Source: Hemileia vastatrix (lineage: Eukaryota > Basidiomycota > Pucciniomycetes > Pucciniales > Zaghouaniaceae). From it: a stretch of 64,000 bases of DNA. The position numbers were made by a program, and so were the translations under genes. Numbering within the stretch: position 1 is the first letter of the stretch; the number at the start of each line of letters is the position of its first letter. The notes beneath the pieces were generated by a model. The model was not told the DNA's origin and did not search any database. It was given only the letters and a program-made list of their open reading frames with translations. The stretch lies in contig JASXTE010000012.1 in assembly GCA_030280995.1 (NCBI GenBank), positions 8,717,001-8,781,000 of the forward strand, in the 5' to 3' direction. This document shows positions 10,337 to 21,162 of this stretch, in pieces.

Positions 10337-12340
10337 TTATTTTTTATTTATTTATTATTTATTTTTTTAAGTGGTTTTTCTTTTTTTTTTCAAGGTTAAA
10401 TTAATTCTTTCCTGGTAATTATCCCCACTTTCCCCACCTTCTTTTTGTAATTTAGCCCCCCCTTGATTGCCCCTTTTCCCCACTGAAAGTGTCCCCCTTC
10501 TTCTCTCTTTCCTGGCTGTCTAGACATAGGAACCTCCCTCCCTCCTTGGTTTAAAAAATGGATAGTTATGTTTCTTAATCTTTCCATGAGATTTGGCTTG
10601 GAATAATGCTTACATTATTTTATTGCTTGACCAAATATTTAGGTGCCTCACTATTTTCACAGATTTATATATGGTGATATATGGTACTACAAAATTGATA
10701 AAAAAGAGTTGGAGAGTGATCTGTTTCATGTCTCTTTCTGTGTGAGACAACAAAAAATCACTATAAAAATATATAAAAATGAAGTGAATCTAGAAATAAA
10801 AGGTTCCTACTAAACTTAAGTAATGCATCTTATCATTAATCCAATGCATTGTTTTAGATCATTTTTTTCTTCCTTTATTTCTAATAAATTCACTCTTTCT
10901 GTATTTATTTTCCTTCTTATTAATCTTCTCCAATATATTCAATCAACTGAATCCAATCAATCTATTCTTCTTTCATTTTACTCAACAAGAAAAATACTAC
11001 CTCTCTCTATTGGCCTTCCTCTTTTACTCTTCTTGGTCATGCTGTGAAGCTATACTAATATCAATCTAAAGCAGCTATTTTACATCATTTTTTTATCTCT
11101 TACTCTTATACTTCTATTCTCATTCTCATTCTTTTAACATTAGCCTTACATACAAGCTCTCTTGACTGCTTCTCATCCACAAACCCTTCCTAAAGGTGGT
11201 CCTGGTACCAAATTACAATATTATTCTCCATATTTATCCTCCTTCACTTTTTCTTCTTCACCATTAACATCAAAAGTGGAAAATATAGCTCATGAATTAA
11301 TCAATCATCCTTTTTTCTTCAAATACCACAAGCTCAATGATCAAGGTCATTGTGGTTTGATACAAGTCCTCCAGCCTTTTGAAATCAGTTGAATAATTTC
11401 AAGGACCCCAGTATTCCACTTTGGGTCATAGTTCCAAACAGATGTCAGGCTTAAATCAGAATTAAAACTTCTGGATATAGTTTGTTTTCTCCTCATCTCT
11501 TTCAATTTTCTAATATTTGGAAACAATATCAATGACTATGGCTGTATTAGTTCCTCTCTCTCTTTACAGACTTCTTATCAGACCTCTTAACATGGATCAC
11601 TTTTTATTTTGGGCTGGTAGCTAATAGTTTTCTCCTCACATATTTTTCATCTTCATTTCCTTCTGCTTTTGTTTCGGAATTCAACTCTTAAGTTACTTAC
11701 TTCCTTTTGTATTTCATGCAGTATAAATTTGAGTATTTCCACTTTGAAATCATCACTTTTTCTGGTAATTTTGTCCCTGAAGGCAAAAATTCTTTTGTCA
11801 TAGGTAATAAGTATAATAGTTCTACTTTTCTCAATGATCAATTCATACTACAATTACTTACTTCTTACTAAAAATAAAAGTATATTTCAATCTTCAATTC
11901 CTTAAACTTTATACTATATTCCCAGAAAACCATTTTTCTTTCTTGGAATTTTATCTGAATAGTAGTCCACATTGTCTGGCATCACTTTGGTCTTATCATC
12001 TTATTGATCATCCCTTTATAGAATACTTTTTCTTTGAGAAAAAGAATGCTCACCTAATGTAGGTGGGTTTATAATTCATTAATGGTCTGGAAACTACCTA
12101 TATTTGGTGTCAGTATGTATGTTTGTGCATCATCCTGTCTCTATTTTTATTTTTTGAAATACTTGCACTTATTAAAACTTCCATCACCCAGGTTTTTTAT
12201 TTTTATTTTTACTTGTTTTTTTCTATGACCCATTAGAAAAATTCCATGTCTTTAAGTTTCTAGGAATGATTATGATTGCTTGAGATTGGCTGAAAGATTT
12301 ACTCCTGATTCCCAATGCTTTTAGAAATATCATATTTACC
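10337..12340. other. Interior of element X, middle part; no certain gene
   Basis: Contains a C-rich, G-poor stretch (10400-10560) like those of the other Harbinger elements. The open frame at 11162-11392 contains HPFFFKYHKLNDQGHCGLIQ, weakly reminiscent of the catalytic-Cys region of OTU-family cysteine proteases that rust transposons sometimes carry. This is a guess. Stops are frequent and I do not call a gene. Confidence 0.3.
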
Positions 12341-12432
12341 ATTAATTCAATAAATCAAAAAAGTAAAAGAAAGAAGCTAAAAGTAATAAATTAAAAAAAA
12401 ATTTGTAGATCAAAAAATTATGGGGATTTGAA
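12341..12432 (+). pseudogene. 3' end remnant of Tet/JBP-like oxygenase gene in element X
   Basis: Only the last about 30 codons are recognisable: INSINQKSKRKKLKV and RSKNYGDL match the C-terminus of the copy at 19209-20427 (IQRINKVKKEGKV, RSQKYGD). The following about 390 bp also match that copy's 3' flank, including AAAGTAATGGGCCAACAACC and a CCTCTAGCCTATACCTGTGG motif, which makes the homology secure. The metal-binding core is not recognisable upstream. Confidence 0.6.
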
Positions 12433-13348
12433 GAGTCACCAAATAGATATTATTATTTCATGAATTTTTAATAAATAAACCTGATATTTAAATTTACTAA
12501 ACTAAAGTAATGGGCCAACAACCTTGCATGTTATAAATGGTAATCATGAAAACATTAATTTTTCTCATAAGGTTCCTCTAGCCTATACCTGTGGACAGTC
12601 CCAAACATTTGTTTCTAGATTGGGTCCACATTTTAGCATGAGGAATTTTAAATACTTTAAAACTAGTAAAATTGACATATATTAGTCATTTATTTAGTAT
12701 TTTATCTAATTGTATTATATTTTCCTGACTCCCACCCCTTTCTTCAATAAAATTTAGGTGAGGTTATTGCCAAATTTCAAATCAGACATGAAAAATTGTT
12801 TTCTTAAATAAATTTTGGTGATACCCACACCCTACTTCAATAAAAATGTAGAGGGGTATTTCCAAATTTTCAAATCATATATTGAATTTTGTTGACATAA
12901 ATGTATCTAGAAATGCAAATTTACTGACTTGAATTTTAATTTTGAAAAATTTGATATGAAAGCAAAAAGAAGTAAAAAAAAAATGTGTCAAATATTTTAT
13001 TGGGACTGTTTAAAGTTAATTTGTTACATTGAAAAATAAATGAGAATCTTGATAATAATATTCAACTAATGATGGATATAGTAATTAAATACAGGACCTA
13101 TGAATTACTTTTATGTACAAAAAATTGTGAAAAATTGACACAGGAAAGAAATCAAAAAACTAGTCATCAAAAATGTTCATTAAGTGCTTGATTTCTTCTA
13201 TAGATTTATTAGATTTAACACATTCTATCATGAAAAATTTCTTTTTGTGACCATCTTCAAGTTTATATATGAGTTTCATCTGATCCAAAAGGAAACTTTA
13301 CTCAAGAGCCTTCTCCTCTTTTTTTGTTTTTTCAATACTTAGAGATAA

Positions 13349-14490
13349 TTAAATTTTCTTCTCCTCCAAGTCTTCTTCCCTATCATCCCTCCATGAAATG
13401 AGCTCATATTTCTTCTCCTCCAAGTCTTTTGAACTATCATTCCTCCATAAAGAGAGGTTGTATTTTTCCTTTTGAAATCTAATAGTCTCTCTTTTAACTT
13501 TGAATTTACCTAGAGTGTTAAGAAATATCAACAAAAAACAAAACAAAAGCAGACTAAATTTTTAAGAGGTATCCTATTGCTTACCAGAATCATGGTTCTT
13601 CTAAAAATCATTGATGGAAGAAATAGGGATTTGAGAATTACTATTTCTTTTTTTCATTTTCTTTGAATTTTGAAATTTAGATTAGTTGAATCTCTTTTCT
13701 TTTTTATGGGGGTATCTGGTATATTATTTTCATCATCATTGTTGTTGCCAGCTTCAGAGTTTCTTGATTCTGGCTCATGGGTTTGTTTTTAAGCCTTTTT
13801 AATAAAAAAGAAAAATTGAATTAAATAATAAATATTTTAATCAACTAGATACAAGAAAAAAATCACCTGAGTTAGATTGAGTTGGTTTATATCACCAGTA
13901 GGATCTATACTAAAGATATCTTGATTGTTCAGATTAAAATGAGGGGAGGCTTGAGTGGAGGGAGAGGATGAAAAAAGATCTCTCTCAATATCATGTTTGG
14001 AGATGGCATCTTCTCCATTCAACATGTTTTCAGGATTAACATCAGATTTCTCTCAAAATATATAATCCATCTCTTTATATTAAGGACATAAAGAATCAAG
14101 TTTATCATCTATAGATTTAATGCCCTTACTGATATCAACATCAGCAATACAAAAACTAGTGGAAGATGAAACAGCCTTAGCCTTCTTGTATTTGGCTCAA
14201 TAGTGCTTGAAAAATTCAGACATCTGTTTTGGAAAAAGATCAATCCTTCACTTAGTCTTATTTCTTAATTTGTTGATCATTAGAAGATAGACATTGATTT
14301 TTGATGGAGAAGGACATTCTAATTTAGTTGCATTCTCAGTACCAAAAAAAGAGCCATTATTAGTTTTAGTTATTGGACAGTTGATAAGTATGAGGTGATT
14401 ATATTATTCTAGTTGAAATTTCTTTTATTTCTTAGCTAAGCAGGGGACAGAAGAGTAGTTGTATTTGAAGAAAAAGTTGGGAAAGGCTGC
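13349..14490 (-). pseudogene. SANT/Myb-like protein of element X, degraded
   Basis: On the minus strand, fragments such as CPSPSKINVYLLMINKLRNK, RIDLFPKQMSEFFKHY and YKEMDYIF match the DNA-binding-type protein of element Y in order, with many stops. The C-terminal part (13349-13546) is a Lys/Glu-rich coiled coil with two LEEKK repeats. Harbinger elements typically encode a transposase plus a Myb/SANT-like helper that binds the transposon ends. The position and opposite orientation here match Y. Confidence 0.6.
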
Positions 14491-14720
14491 CATTGAGAAG
14501 ATGTATGATGATAACAAAATTTAAGATATTTGGTTATGAAAAGGAGAAGAAATGAGCAGATGATATGGAGAGGGATCTTAAAAGATAGAATAAATAGACA
14601 GGATGAGATGAGGGTGTGAGTCTACAGCAAGGTAGAGAGGCTGACATATCCAGAAGGTCATACAAGATGTGGTTATGAAAACCTGAGTAGAAAAATTTCT
14701 GATAAGTATTGAACTTTTAC

Positions 14721-14837
14721 ACATAAAATGTCTAATAACTCAATTATTTTTAAAAATAATTTCCAAAGATAATTGTGGTATAAGTATTTTTATCCACAAT
14801 AGTTTAATTGCAGATCCCATGATGATTATACCATCTA
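14721..14837 (-). repeat. Right inverted repeat of element X
   Basis: Reverse-complement partner of 8457-8577. Similarity may continue on the far side of element Y (22809 onward), which would mean that Y landed inside this repeat. That extension is AT-rich and uncertain. Confidence 0.6.
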
Positions 14838-14840
14838 ATA

Positions 14841-14955
14841 GGGGGTGTCAGTTCTGGCAAATCCACACAAATCTAAGTGCAGATTTATGAAACACACTAG
14901 CCCAAACACTGGTGAATTTTAAAAATGAAATAAGTCACTTATTTCACTCAAATCA
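14841..14955 (+). repeat. Left terminal inverted repeat of Y
   Basis: Starts GGGGGTGTCAGTTCTGG; an inner sub-motif AAATAAGTCACTTATTTCA is also shared in inverted form with the right end. Related ends occur at 31318, 47490 and (decayed) 23420-23580. Confidence 0.88.
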
Positions 14956-15141
14956 GCACTTTCTCAACCAAAAGTTCTGGTTTCACCATTCCACACATTT
15001 CACTGATTTGTAAGCATCATCTCATTCATACGCAGCACTCTGCAGAATAACACTTCTCATTCACACACAGAACTCCACAGCATAACACTTCATATCTCTT
15101 AACCTTGTGCATCATCTTCATTTTTCTACCATATAAGAGTC

Positions 15142-16397
15142 ATGCCTTCCTCACTCTCAAGTTGCGATAAGCTACATCAAGAAATGACTGTCATAGCTCT
15201 TGATCTGCTCTTGGACTCTGATTGCGAGTCTGATTCTGAACTTGAAGAAGATTTTATTTTTTTATCTAAAATGACCACAAAATGCTACCTTCTTCCTAGA
15301 AAGCCTCAAGTACTTCATACCCCCAAGTAGACTATCCAAACACTTCTAAACCTATCTGTACCCAGTTTTAGACAGCTGTTCAGGACTTCTCAGGAATTTT
15401 TTCTTAAATTGCTTCATCTTATTGAGGATCACCCCGTGTTTCACAATAATTCTCAAAGCCAAAACATGATCCTTCAATTCAATTGGCCATCACACTATGT
15501 CATTTGGGTTCCAATGGTAACGGAGCTGCCTTGAAACGTTTGGAAAATGTCTTTGATTTAGGCTATGGCTCTTTTAACATTTATAAAAAACATTGCATAA
15601 CTTCTATCAACTCATTGTAATCTCAACTTCTCACCTGTACATCAAAAGAATAGCCACTGGAATCATCTCAGGTTATGCAAGAAGAGGGCTTCCCAGGATG
15701 TATTGTTTTTGTTGACGGTACTACTATTCCTTTGAGTCAGAAACCCACTCATGGTGGAAACAATTACTTTGACCATAAAAAGAGGTAGCTTATTTTTAAT
15801 TCTTTACATTCTTTTTCACACTAACACAAGCAAATATATCTTCTCTATAGATATTCACTTTCTGTTAAGCTTATTTGTGATGTCAACAAAAAATTTATAT
15901 CTTTCTTTGCTGGCTATCCCGGATCTTGTCATGATTCCTACATCTTTCAAGGAATGAAAATCTCAAAAGAGCCTGAAAATTTCTTTGACGAAGATTGTTA
16001 CCTTCTGGCTGATTCAGCTTATGTGAATAGAAAATATGCACTACCTGCATTTTGTGGAGCTGCTTCAGATAACAGTCAAAATGCCAAGTTCAACAATCAT
16101 TTGGCAAAGTCAAGAGTCCGTATTGAACATTCTATTGGAATCTTGAAAGGTGTTTTTTCCAGTTTAGGTAATTAAGAAGTCCTCTTAGATAGTTCCAAAA
16201 TGAAGGCTGTCATAAACTGGATTCTGTGTTGCACCATACTTCATAAACTACTCACTGACCTCAAAGATCAATGGTTAGAGTTGTATGAAGATGAAGAAGT
16301 TGAAACACCTCCAACTATATCCAACACTACAACTTCTCAATCCACTAGCATAAGGAAAAAAATTCTTCCTACAAATTTAGCACATTGGGACTCTTAG
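15142..16397 (+). pseudogene. PIF/Harbinger-like DDE transposase (Y), damaged
   Basis: DDE_Tnp_4 (Harbinger nuclease) family. The catalytic triad is visible: Asp in VFVDGTTIPLSQ (about 15714), Asp in GYPGSCHDS (about 15925) and Glu in SRVRIEHSIGILKG (about 16125), with LADSAY upstream of the Glu as usual. An acidic N-terminus (DSDCESDSELEED) begins at ATG 15142. A 66-bp GT-AG intron at 15785-15850 joins KKR to YSLSVKLICDVNKKF. Damage: TAG at about 15328, a 1-nt deletion near 15465, stops near 15618 and 15651, and a frame break near 16172. The copy at 31390-32559 shows the intact residues at several of these sites. Acts in the nucleus on the element's own ends. Confidence 0.85.
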
Positions 16398-17045
16398 CTA
16401 GACTTTATTCTTAATTTATTACAAATTTTTTTATTTTATATCTACTATTACTACTTTAAAAAATATTACTTCCCACTACCATATGCTCTTGATTTTATAA
16501 ATTCAAACCTTTGAATTTTGTTTCATACTCTTTAAAAGATGTTTTTGCAATGTATTATTCTCCTGATTTTGTTAGTTTATTTTTGAATATTGACTTTTAA
16601 TTTGAATTTTCAGTAAATGGTTCTTTCCCCTGCTTGATTTGTTTATGTTCACCAGATCAACACAAATTCGCATATTCCTGCAATTGCATAATTTTTTTCA
16701 CTGAATTTTTTTTTCTTTGATGTGTCATATCCATTTCCTCCTCTCCTCAAACATTCCTCAAATAAATTTTTTATAAATTTTTTTCTCAACTCATCTCTCC
16801 AGGTATGTCATTTTATTGTCAATTTTTTTGTCTTTTTATTTTTATTTTTATTTTTTATTTTTGGTGGTTTTTATTTTTGCTAATTATTATTTTATTTTTA
16901 TTCTTTTTTATTTTTTATTTGGTGGTTTTTATTGTTTCTAATTATTATTTAATTATTATTCTTTTTTTTTTTTTTGGCATCTGTAAGTCCTTTTTTTTTG
17001 GTTTTCAAGGTTAGACTTTTTTTTTTTAATATTTTTAATCTTTTT
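16398..17045 (+). other. Pyrimidine-rich spacer downstream of the transposase
   Basis: T-rich sequence with TCTCTCCAGGTATGTCA at about 16793, a motif also present at 32980 (CTCTCCAGGTAAGTCA) and 9890. It looks like adjacent acceptor and donor splice signals or a conserved exon edge in all three elements. The open frame at 16805-17014 is low-complexity Phe/Ile and is not a gene. Confidence 0.5.
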
Positions 17046-17625
17046 TTCTCTCCTTCTCCTCCTTTTTGCCCCTCCTTGTCTGCCTCAAACCCTCCCATTC
17101 ACCCTCCTTGGCCACCTCAAAAACCCCCCCCCACCTCCCCAGGCCCCCACACACTTAGCAAACCAGCTTTTCTGGCTGGTCATTTGTGGCCCGAGGCCCC
17201 CCCCCCCCTGCTCCCAGGCACTTATCAAGCAACCAGCCAGCTTTTCTGGCTGGTTGTTCATGGACCTAGGCCCCCCTACCCTCACTCACTTAGCAAGCGA
17301 CCAGCCATCTTTTCTGGCTGGTTGTTCACAGACCTAGGCCCCCCCCTGGTCCCTATGCCCTTAGCCAGTGACAAAGTCACTTTCTAAGGGTGTGGAACCC
17401 CGCCACCTCACCCCACCTCCCCCCTAATGAACAAGCCAGATAGCCAGCTTTGCTGGCTGGCTGGCTAGGCCCTAGGCCCCCCCCAGTCCCTATGCCCTTA
17501 GCAAGTGACCACGTCACTTGCTAAGGGCATGGAGTCCCCCCTCCCCTGGTGTACTTACAAACAATGACCCAGCCAGCTAAGCTGGCTGAGTGGTCCCCTA
17601 CCTAGGCTACAGCCGCCCCCCCCCT
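17046..17625. repeat. C-rich tract with an array of hairpins
   Basis: Strong strand asymmetry (runs of C) with repeated palindromes: CCAGCCAGCTTTTCTGGCTGG-type hairpins near 17163, 17232, 17302, 17435 and 17570, and a perfect 18-bp stem with a 3-nt loop at 17492-17509/17513-17530 (ATGCCCTTAGCAAGTGAC arm). An imperfect relative of that stem lies at 17356-17394. A similar GCTGGCTGGC palindrome recurs at 18818-18850. No coding potential is supported. Confidence 0.8.
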
Positions 17626-17645
17626 TAAAAAATTTGACCACCAGG

Positions 17646-17708
17646 CTCCTTCCGGTATGGTAAGGTAAACTCTTACAGTCGCCTTGCTGTAAGCAGAATC
17701 CGGAGGAG
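17646..17708. other. Compact inverted-repeat structure
   Basis: An outer stem (CTCCTTCCGG with CCGGAGGAG, 9 bp plus one bulged T) encloses a second perfect hairpin (CTTACAG, 8-nt loop, CTGTAAG; 17672-17693). Base composition is much more balanced than its surroundings. It could be a structured RNA fragment or a foldback. No known RNA family is recognised. Confidence 0.4.
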
Positions 17709-17760
17709 ATATATGGATTTAGCTGAAAACCCCGTCCTTCCAATAAAAATAACAAAGTAG

Positions 17761-18123
17761 GTGTTCTAAATCACTAAGCTAACCAATCTACTTAGATCTG
17801 ATTGATAAAAATAATGAAACTCTAAAATATTTAACGCTTATTGAGATTTAAAGAAAGTGGCTGTTGATAAAAGAAATACTGATGACAACAATTAAGGTGT
17901 ACCAGTGAAAGATCTGTAAAGATTGACTTTTATGTTTTTATAATATTTTGAATTTTTATGAGACAGCAATAATCAAGTCCCAGCGATGAAGACCTTTCTA
18001 AAGATACCCTGTATGAAGTGTTATTTAAACTGTTGAATTGTATTTCTAAAATGTTAAATATAAAAATATAAAGTTATAAGGGTATTACAAATTTATTTAA
18101 TTTGTTGAGTAATAAAAAATGAG
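17761..18123. other. Spacer in element Y, nothing recognised
   Basis: AT-rich, no ORF and no clear repeat. Confidence 0.4.
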
Positions 18124-18792
18124 ACTGTGGTAGTTAATGATTAAGCTGTATGACGTGTCCCCCCTCTCAATTTCGAGTTTGAGAAGCGCTTAAGTATTCC
18201 TAGTCACGTGCCTAAGTTTTCCCCTCCAGAGCTCTTCCAGAGTCAATCCGGAGCCCGTACGGAGTCCGTACGGAGTCAAAGCGGAGTCCGTACGGAGTCG
18301 AAACGGAGTCCGTCCGGACTTCCGGACTCAATTTAGAACCTTAAAACCATAATAAAAAATCTAGAAAAATTACACATAATAGAGCTACTTCCCTTTTACA
18401 TACCAAACTAATTTTCGTAGTCTGCGCAGCCCTAATTACCCCGTGAAAATTCATCAAAGTTAAGTAATTTTTGAAAACGTAAATATTTCTATAAAACTTT
18501 AAAATTCATTTAAAAAATATAAGAAAAATAATAAAAATTCTGGGAAAATTTCCCAAGGCTCTTGTGTGACTCGACTTAATATTTATAAATTTTTCAGACC
18601 GTAAAAATAAGTTTTCTTCGTAAAATAAATTGTTTTTGTGTAGGCATTCGCTCGTGACCAATTTCTTCATATTTAAAACTCAAATAAATTAAATAAAACC
18701 CTTTTATAAAAAAATAATAACGCCAATCTTGCACGCCGTAATAACTCCATTTACATACTTAGGTGCCGTACTAAACTTTAGGCTACCACACC
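18124..18792. mobile_element. Possible secondary insertion with CGGAGTCCGTA repeats
   Basis: Composition differs from the rest of element Y. The ends carry an 8-bp inverted TGTGGTAG/CTACCACA, followed by weak inverted similarity. At 18248-18330 there are four to five copies of CGGAGTCCGTACGGAGTC-like units, each itself nearly palindromic. There is no ORF. It is absent from the equivalent place in the other elements as far as I can align them. Confidence 0.45.
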
Positions 18793-19208
18793 GGTGGTCC
18801 ACTAAATTATTCAATGATCAACCAGCTAGCCAGGGGAGCTGGCTGGCTGGCCTAGGCCTAGGCACTCCCCCCCCCTCAAAAAAATGACCAGGCCAAGGGC
18901 CCCCACCACCAAAATTGAGCAAGCAGTACCACCCCCCCTTACCACCATGAGCAACAAGATCCATCCCCCCCTCCAAAAAAAATTTTTAAATTAAATGAAA
19001 ATGGAGCAACTAATAAAATGATTTTTTTTTATTTTTAATTTTTTTTTGCAGACAGAAATTTCCACAAATATTCTACCAATTAATTAATAAAATTTTTGCA
19101 TCAAAATTAAATCTTTTATTTAAAATTATGTCAGAGTTTTTATTTTAAATTTTAAATAAATTAATTGAAATTTATTTGATCAGTAAAAAAATTTTATAGT
19201 ATAAAAAA

Positions 19209-20427
19209 ATGGCTTTACCTTCAGATTCTCCTCTTACTTCTCTTTCATCTTCAACTTTATCTTCATTATCATCTTCCTCTTTATCTTCATTATCCTATTC
19301 TTTGAAATCAACTTCAAATCAATCATCATCTAAAACTTCCCAAAAAAAATTGAAAAGCAATATCAACAGAGTAAACAAAATTTAAAAAAGAAAATTCACG
19401 GCAAAAGTTTTTTTGGTCATATATCAAACATTTTTTTTATAAAACCAAAGTTGATAAAAAAAATATTTAAAAAAATTACCAGAAGATATCAAATATCTAA
19501 CCAAATTTGAAGATGAGGGAGTCGTTGCTGTTATCAGTAATACTTTTAAGCCTCAATTCATTTTGGAAGTTCATTCATTCAATGGTATAAAAGATGAATC
19601 TTTTAATCAACTATCCAATCTTATTATAACACTTTATCAAATGGCTTTGGTTTGCTTACCTATAAGGAATACGAATTTGTTGGGTGGTATTATGATTGGA
19701 TTTGATTGGAGACCAGGATTTGTTAAAGGCTATTCTCTTGGTATGTCTAATAATACATTTTCATTCTTAAAATTATGTCACTCATTTTATTTCCATAGGA
19801 ATCTATTCTTTACTTTAAAAATTATCTAAAGCCAAAAAAGATGAAGATTTTCGCTTATGGGACACCTTACAATCTTTTAATACTTTTCTTGCTCTTTGTC
19901 TTAAAATAATCTGCAATAAAGCATTCAAAAATAATCGTGAAGTTGCTACAAAAGTTGGAATACCAAATTGGTGTGATGCCGAATGGGAAGAAATTAGCAA
20001 CAAATATCTTTTATTTTCAAATGTTATTATCACTCATTCAGGATTTCACAACAAAATTCACACCAATACCAATGATGCCAATTTTCTTACCTTAGGAATA
20101 TTTTCATATATTAATCCCCTTACTGGACAACCGATCCCTTCACCTTCTAAAATCAAAGAACATGGATTATATTTTTCTGATCATAAGTGCATCATTGATT
20201 TTGGTTTGGGAAATGGTATCATAAAATCTATTTGGAATTCTTCTCAGGATAATCATCAAACAACCGAAGCTCCTCCTGGTTTGGAATCCTGTCAAGATTT
20301 CACTCATTTTGGTTGTTCATTCCAAATTAGTCAAAATTTGATTCAAAGAATCAACAAGGTTAAAAAAGAAGGTAAAGTTAATAGATTCAAAAAAAATTTA
20401 TCTAGATCCCAAAAGTATGGGGATTAG
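19209..20427 (+). pseudogene. Tet/JBP-like 2OG-Fe(II) oxygenase (Y), damaged
   Basis: Resembles the rust-expanded Tet-like 2OG-Fe(II) oxygenase family (Pfam 2OG-FeII_Oxy_6 type), related to 5-methylcytosine dioxygenases. ATG 19209 opens a Ser-rich leader. The conserved N-terminal part (AVISNTFKPQFILEVHSFNG, LGGIMIGFDWRPGFVKGYSLG) runs from about 19460 to 19740. A 58-bp intron lies at 19741-19798. The core is open from 19821 to 20427: the metal-binding region HTNTNDANFLTLGIFSY, then IIDFGLGNGIIKSIW, NHQTTEAP with the distal His, and FTHFGCSFQISQNLIQRI. The usual HxD reads H-T-N here. Damage: TAA near 19380, one frameshift near 19430 and TAA just after the intron (19817-19819). It sits between transposase and SANT-like gene as element cargo. 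Confidence 0.75.
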
Positions 20428-21162
20428 TGGTGTCATCAAATTTTTATTGTTTTTTCATAAATTTTTAATAAATATATCTTATATCTCAATTTCCTCAACT
20501 AAAGTAATGGGCCAACAACCTTTTGTTGTATAAACGGTAATCATGACCACATTTATTTGTTTCATGGGGTTCCTCTAGCCTATACCTGTGGAAAGTCTCA
20601 AACTTTTGTTTCTAGATTTGATCTGCATTTTGGCTTGAGGAATTGTCATTACTTTAAAACTAGGGAAATTGATATATATTACTTGTTTATATATTAATTT
20701 AAGTAATTATATTAAATTTAGGTGATTCCCACCCCTTACTTCAATAAAATGCAGGGGGGGGGGTATTGCCAAAATTTCAGATCTGACATTTAAAATTGAT
20801 GACTTGTATAAATTTTGGTGATACCCACCCCTTACATCAACAAAATTAAGGGGGGGGTTATTGCCAAATTTAAAAAAAGAGATATAGAAATTTTATAACT
20901 TAGCTGTATATAGAAAAGAAAATTTGTTGTGTGACAAGAAAAGTATTTTGTTGATGATGATGGTGAAGGGATAGAAATTAACATGGTGGCTATTTTAGAG
21001 TTCAGTAAGGACTAATGGTGTTAAAAGATTCAGATGATATAAAAAATATTGATAAGATTAAAAGTAACTACTAATGTCCTTCCCCAACCATAACCCAAAA
21101 AAACAAATAATCAATTAAAAAATCAAGTAATTTTTTAATGTCCTCATAAGTTTGGCCATTTT
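20428..21162 (+). other. 3' flank of the oxygenase gene
   Basis: No ORF. Conserved with 12433-12830 and 56070-56700, including AAAGTAATGGGCCAACAACC, a CCTCTAGCCTA(T/C)ACCTGTGG motif and two tandem copies of GGTGATACCCACCCCTTAC...TTCAATAAAAT-like sequence. This supports common descent of X, Y and Z. Confidence 0.6.

Larger units (their letters stand above)
8457..14837. mobile_element. Degraded Harbinger-related element X
   Basis: The region is framed by inverted copies of an approximately 120-bp sequence (8457-8577 and 14721-14837). Inside, in the same order as in element Y, are a pyrimidine-rich stretch ending in a CTACAGGTAGGTAA motif (about 9540-9905), a C-rich spacer (10400-10560), sequence matching the 3' end and downstream flank of the oxygenase gene (12341-12830) and a minus-strand SANT-like pseudogene (13349-14490). 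I found no DDE transposase in it. Element Y is inserted immediately at its right end. Boundaries are inferred from the inverted repeats only. Confidence 0.55.

Noticed and set aside
16805..17387. Phe/Ile-rich and Pro-rich open frames
   Set aside because: Low-complexity T-rich and C-rich spacer; no conserved frame among the related elements.
17046..17625. CRISPR-like array
   Set aside because: Repeats are palindromic, unequal in length and spacing, and the genome is eukaryotic.
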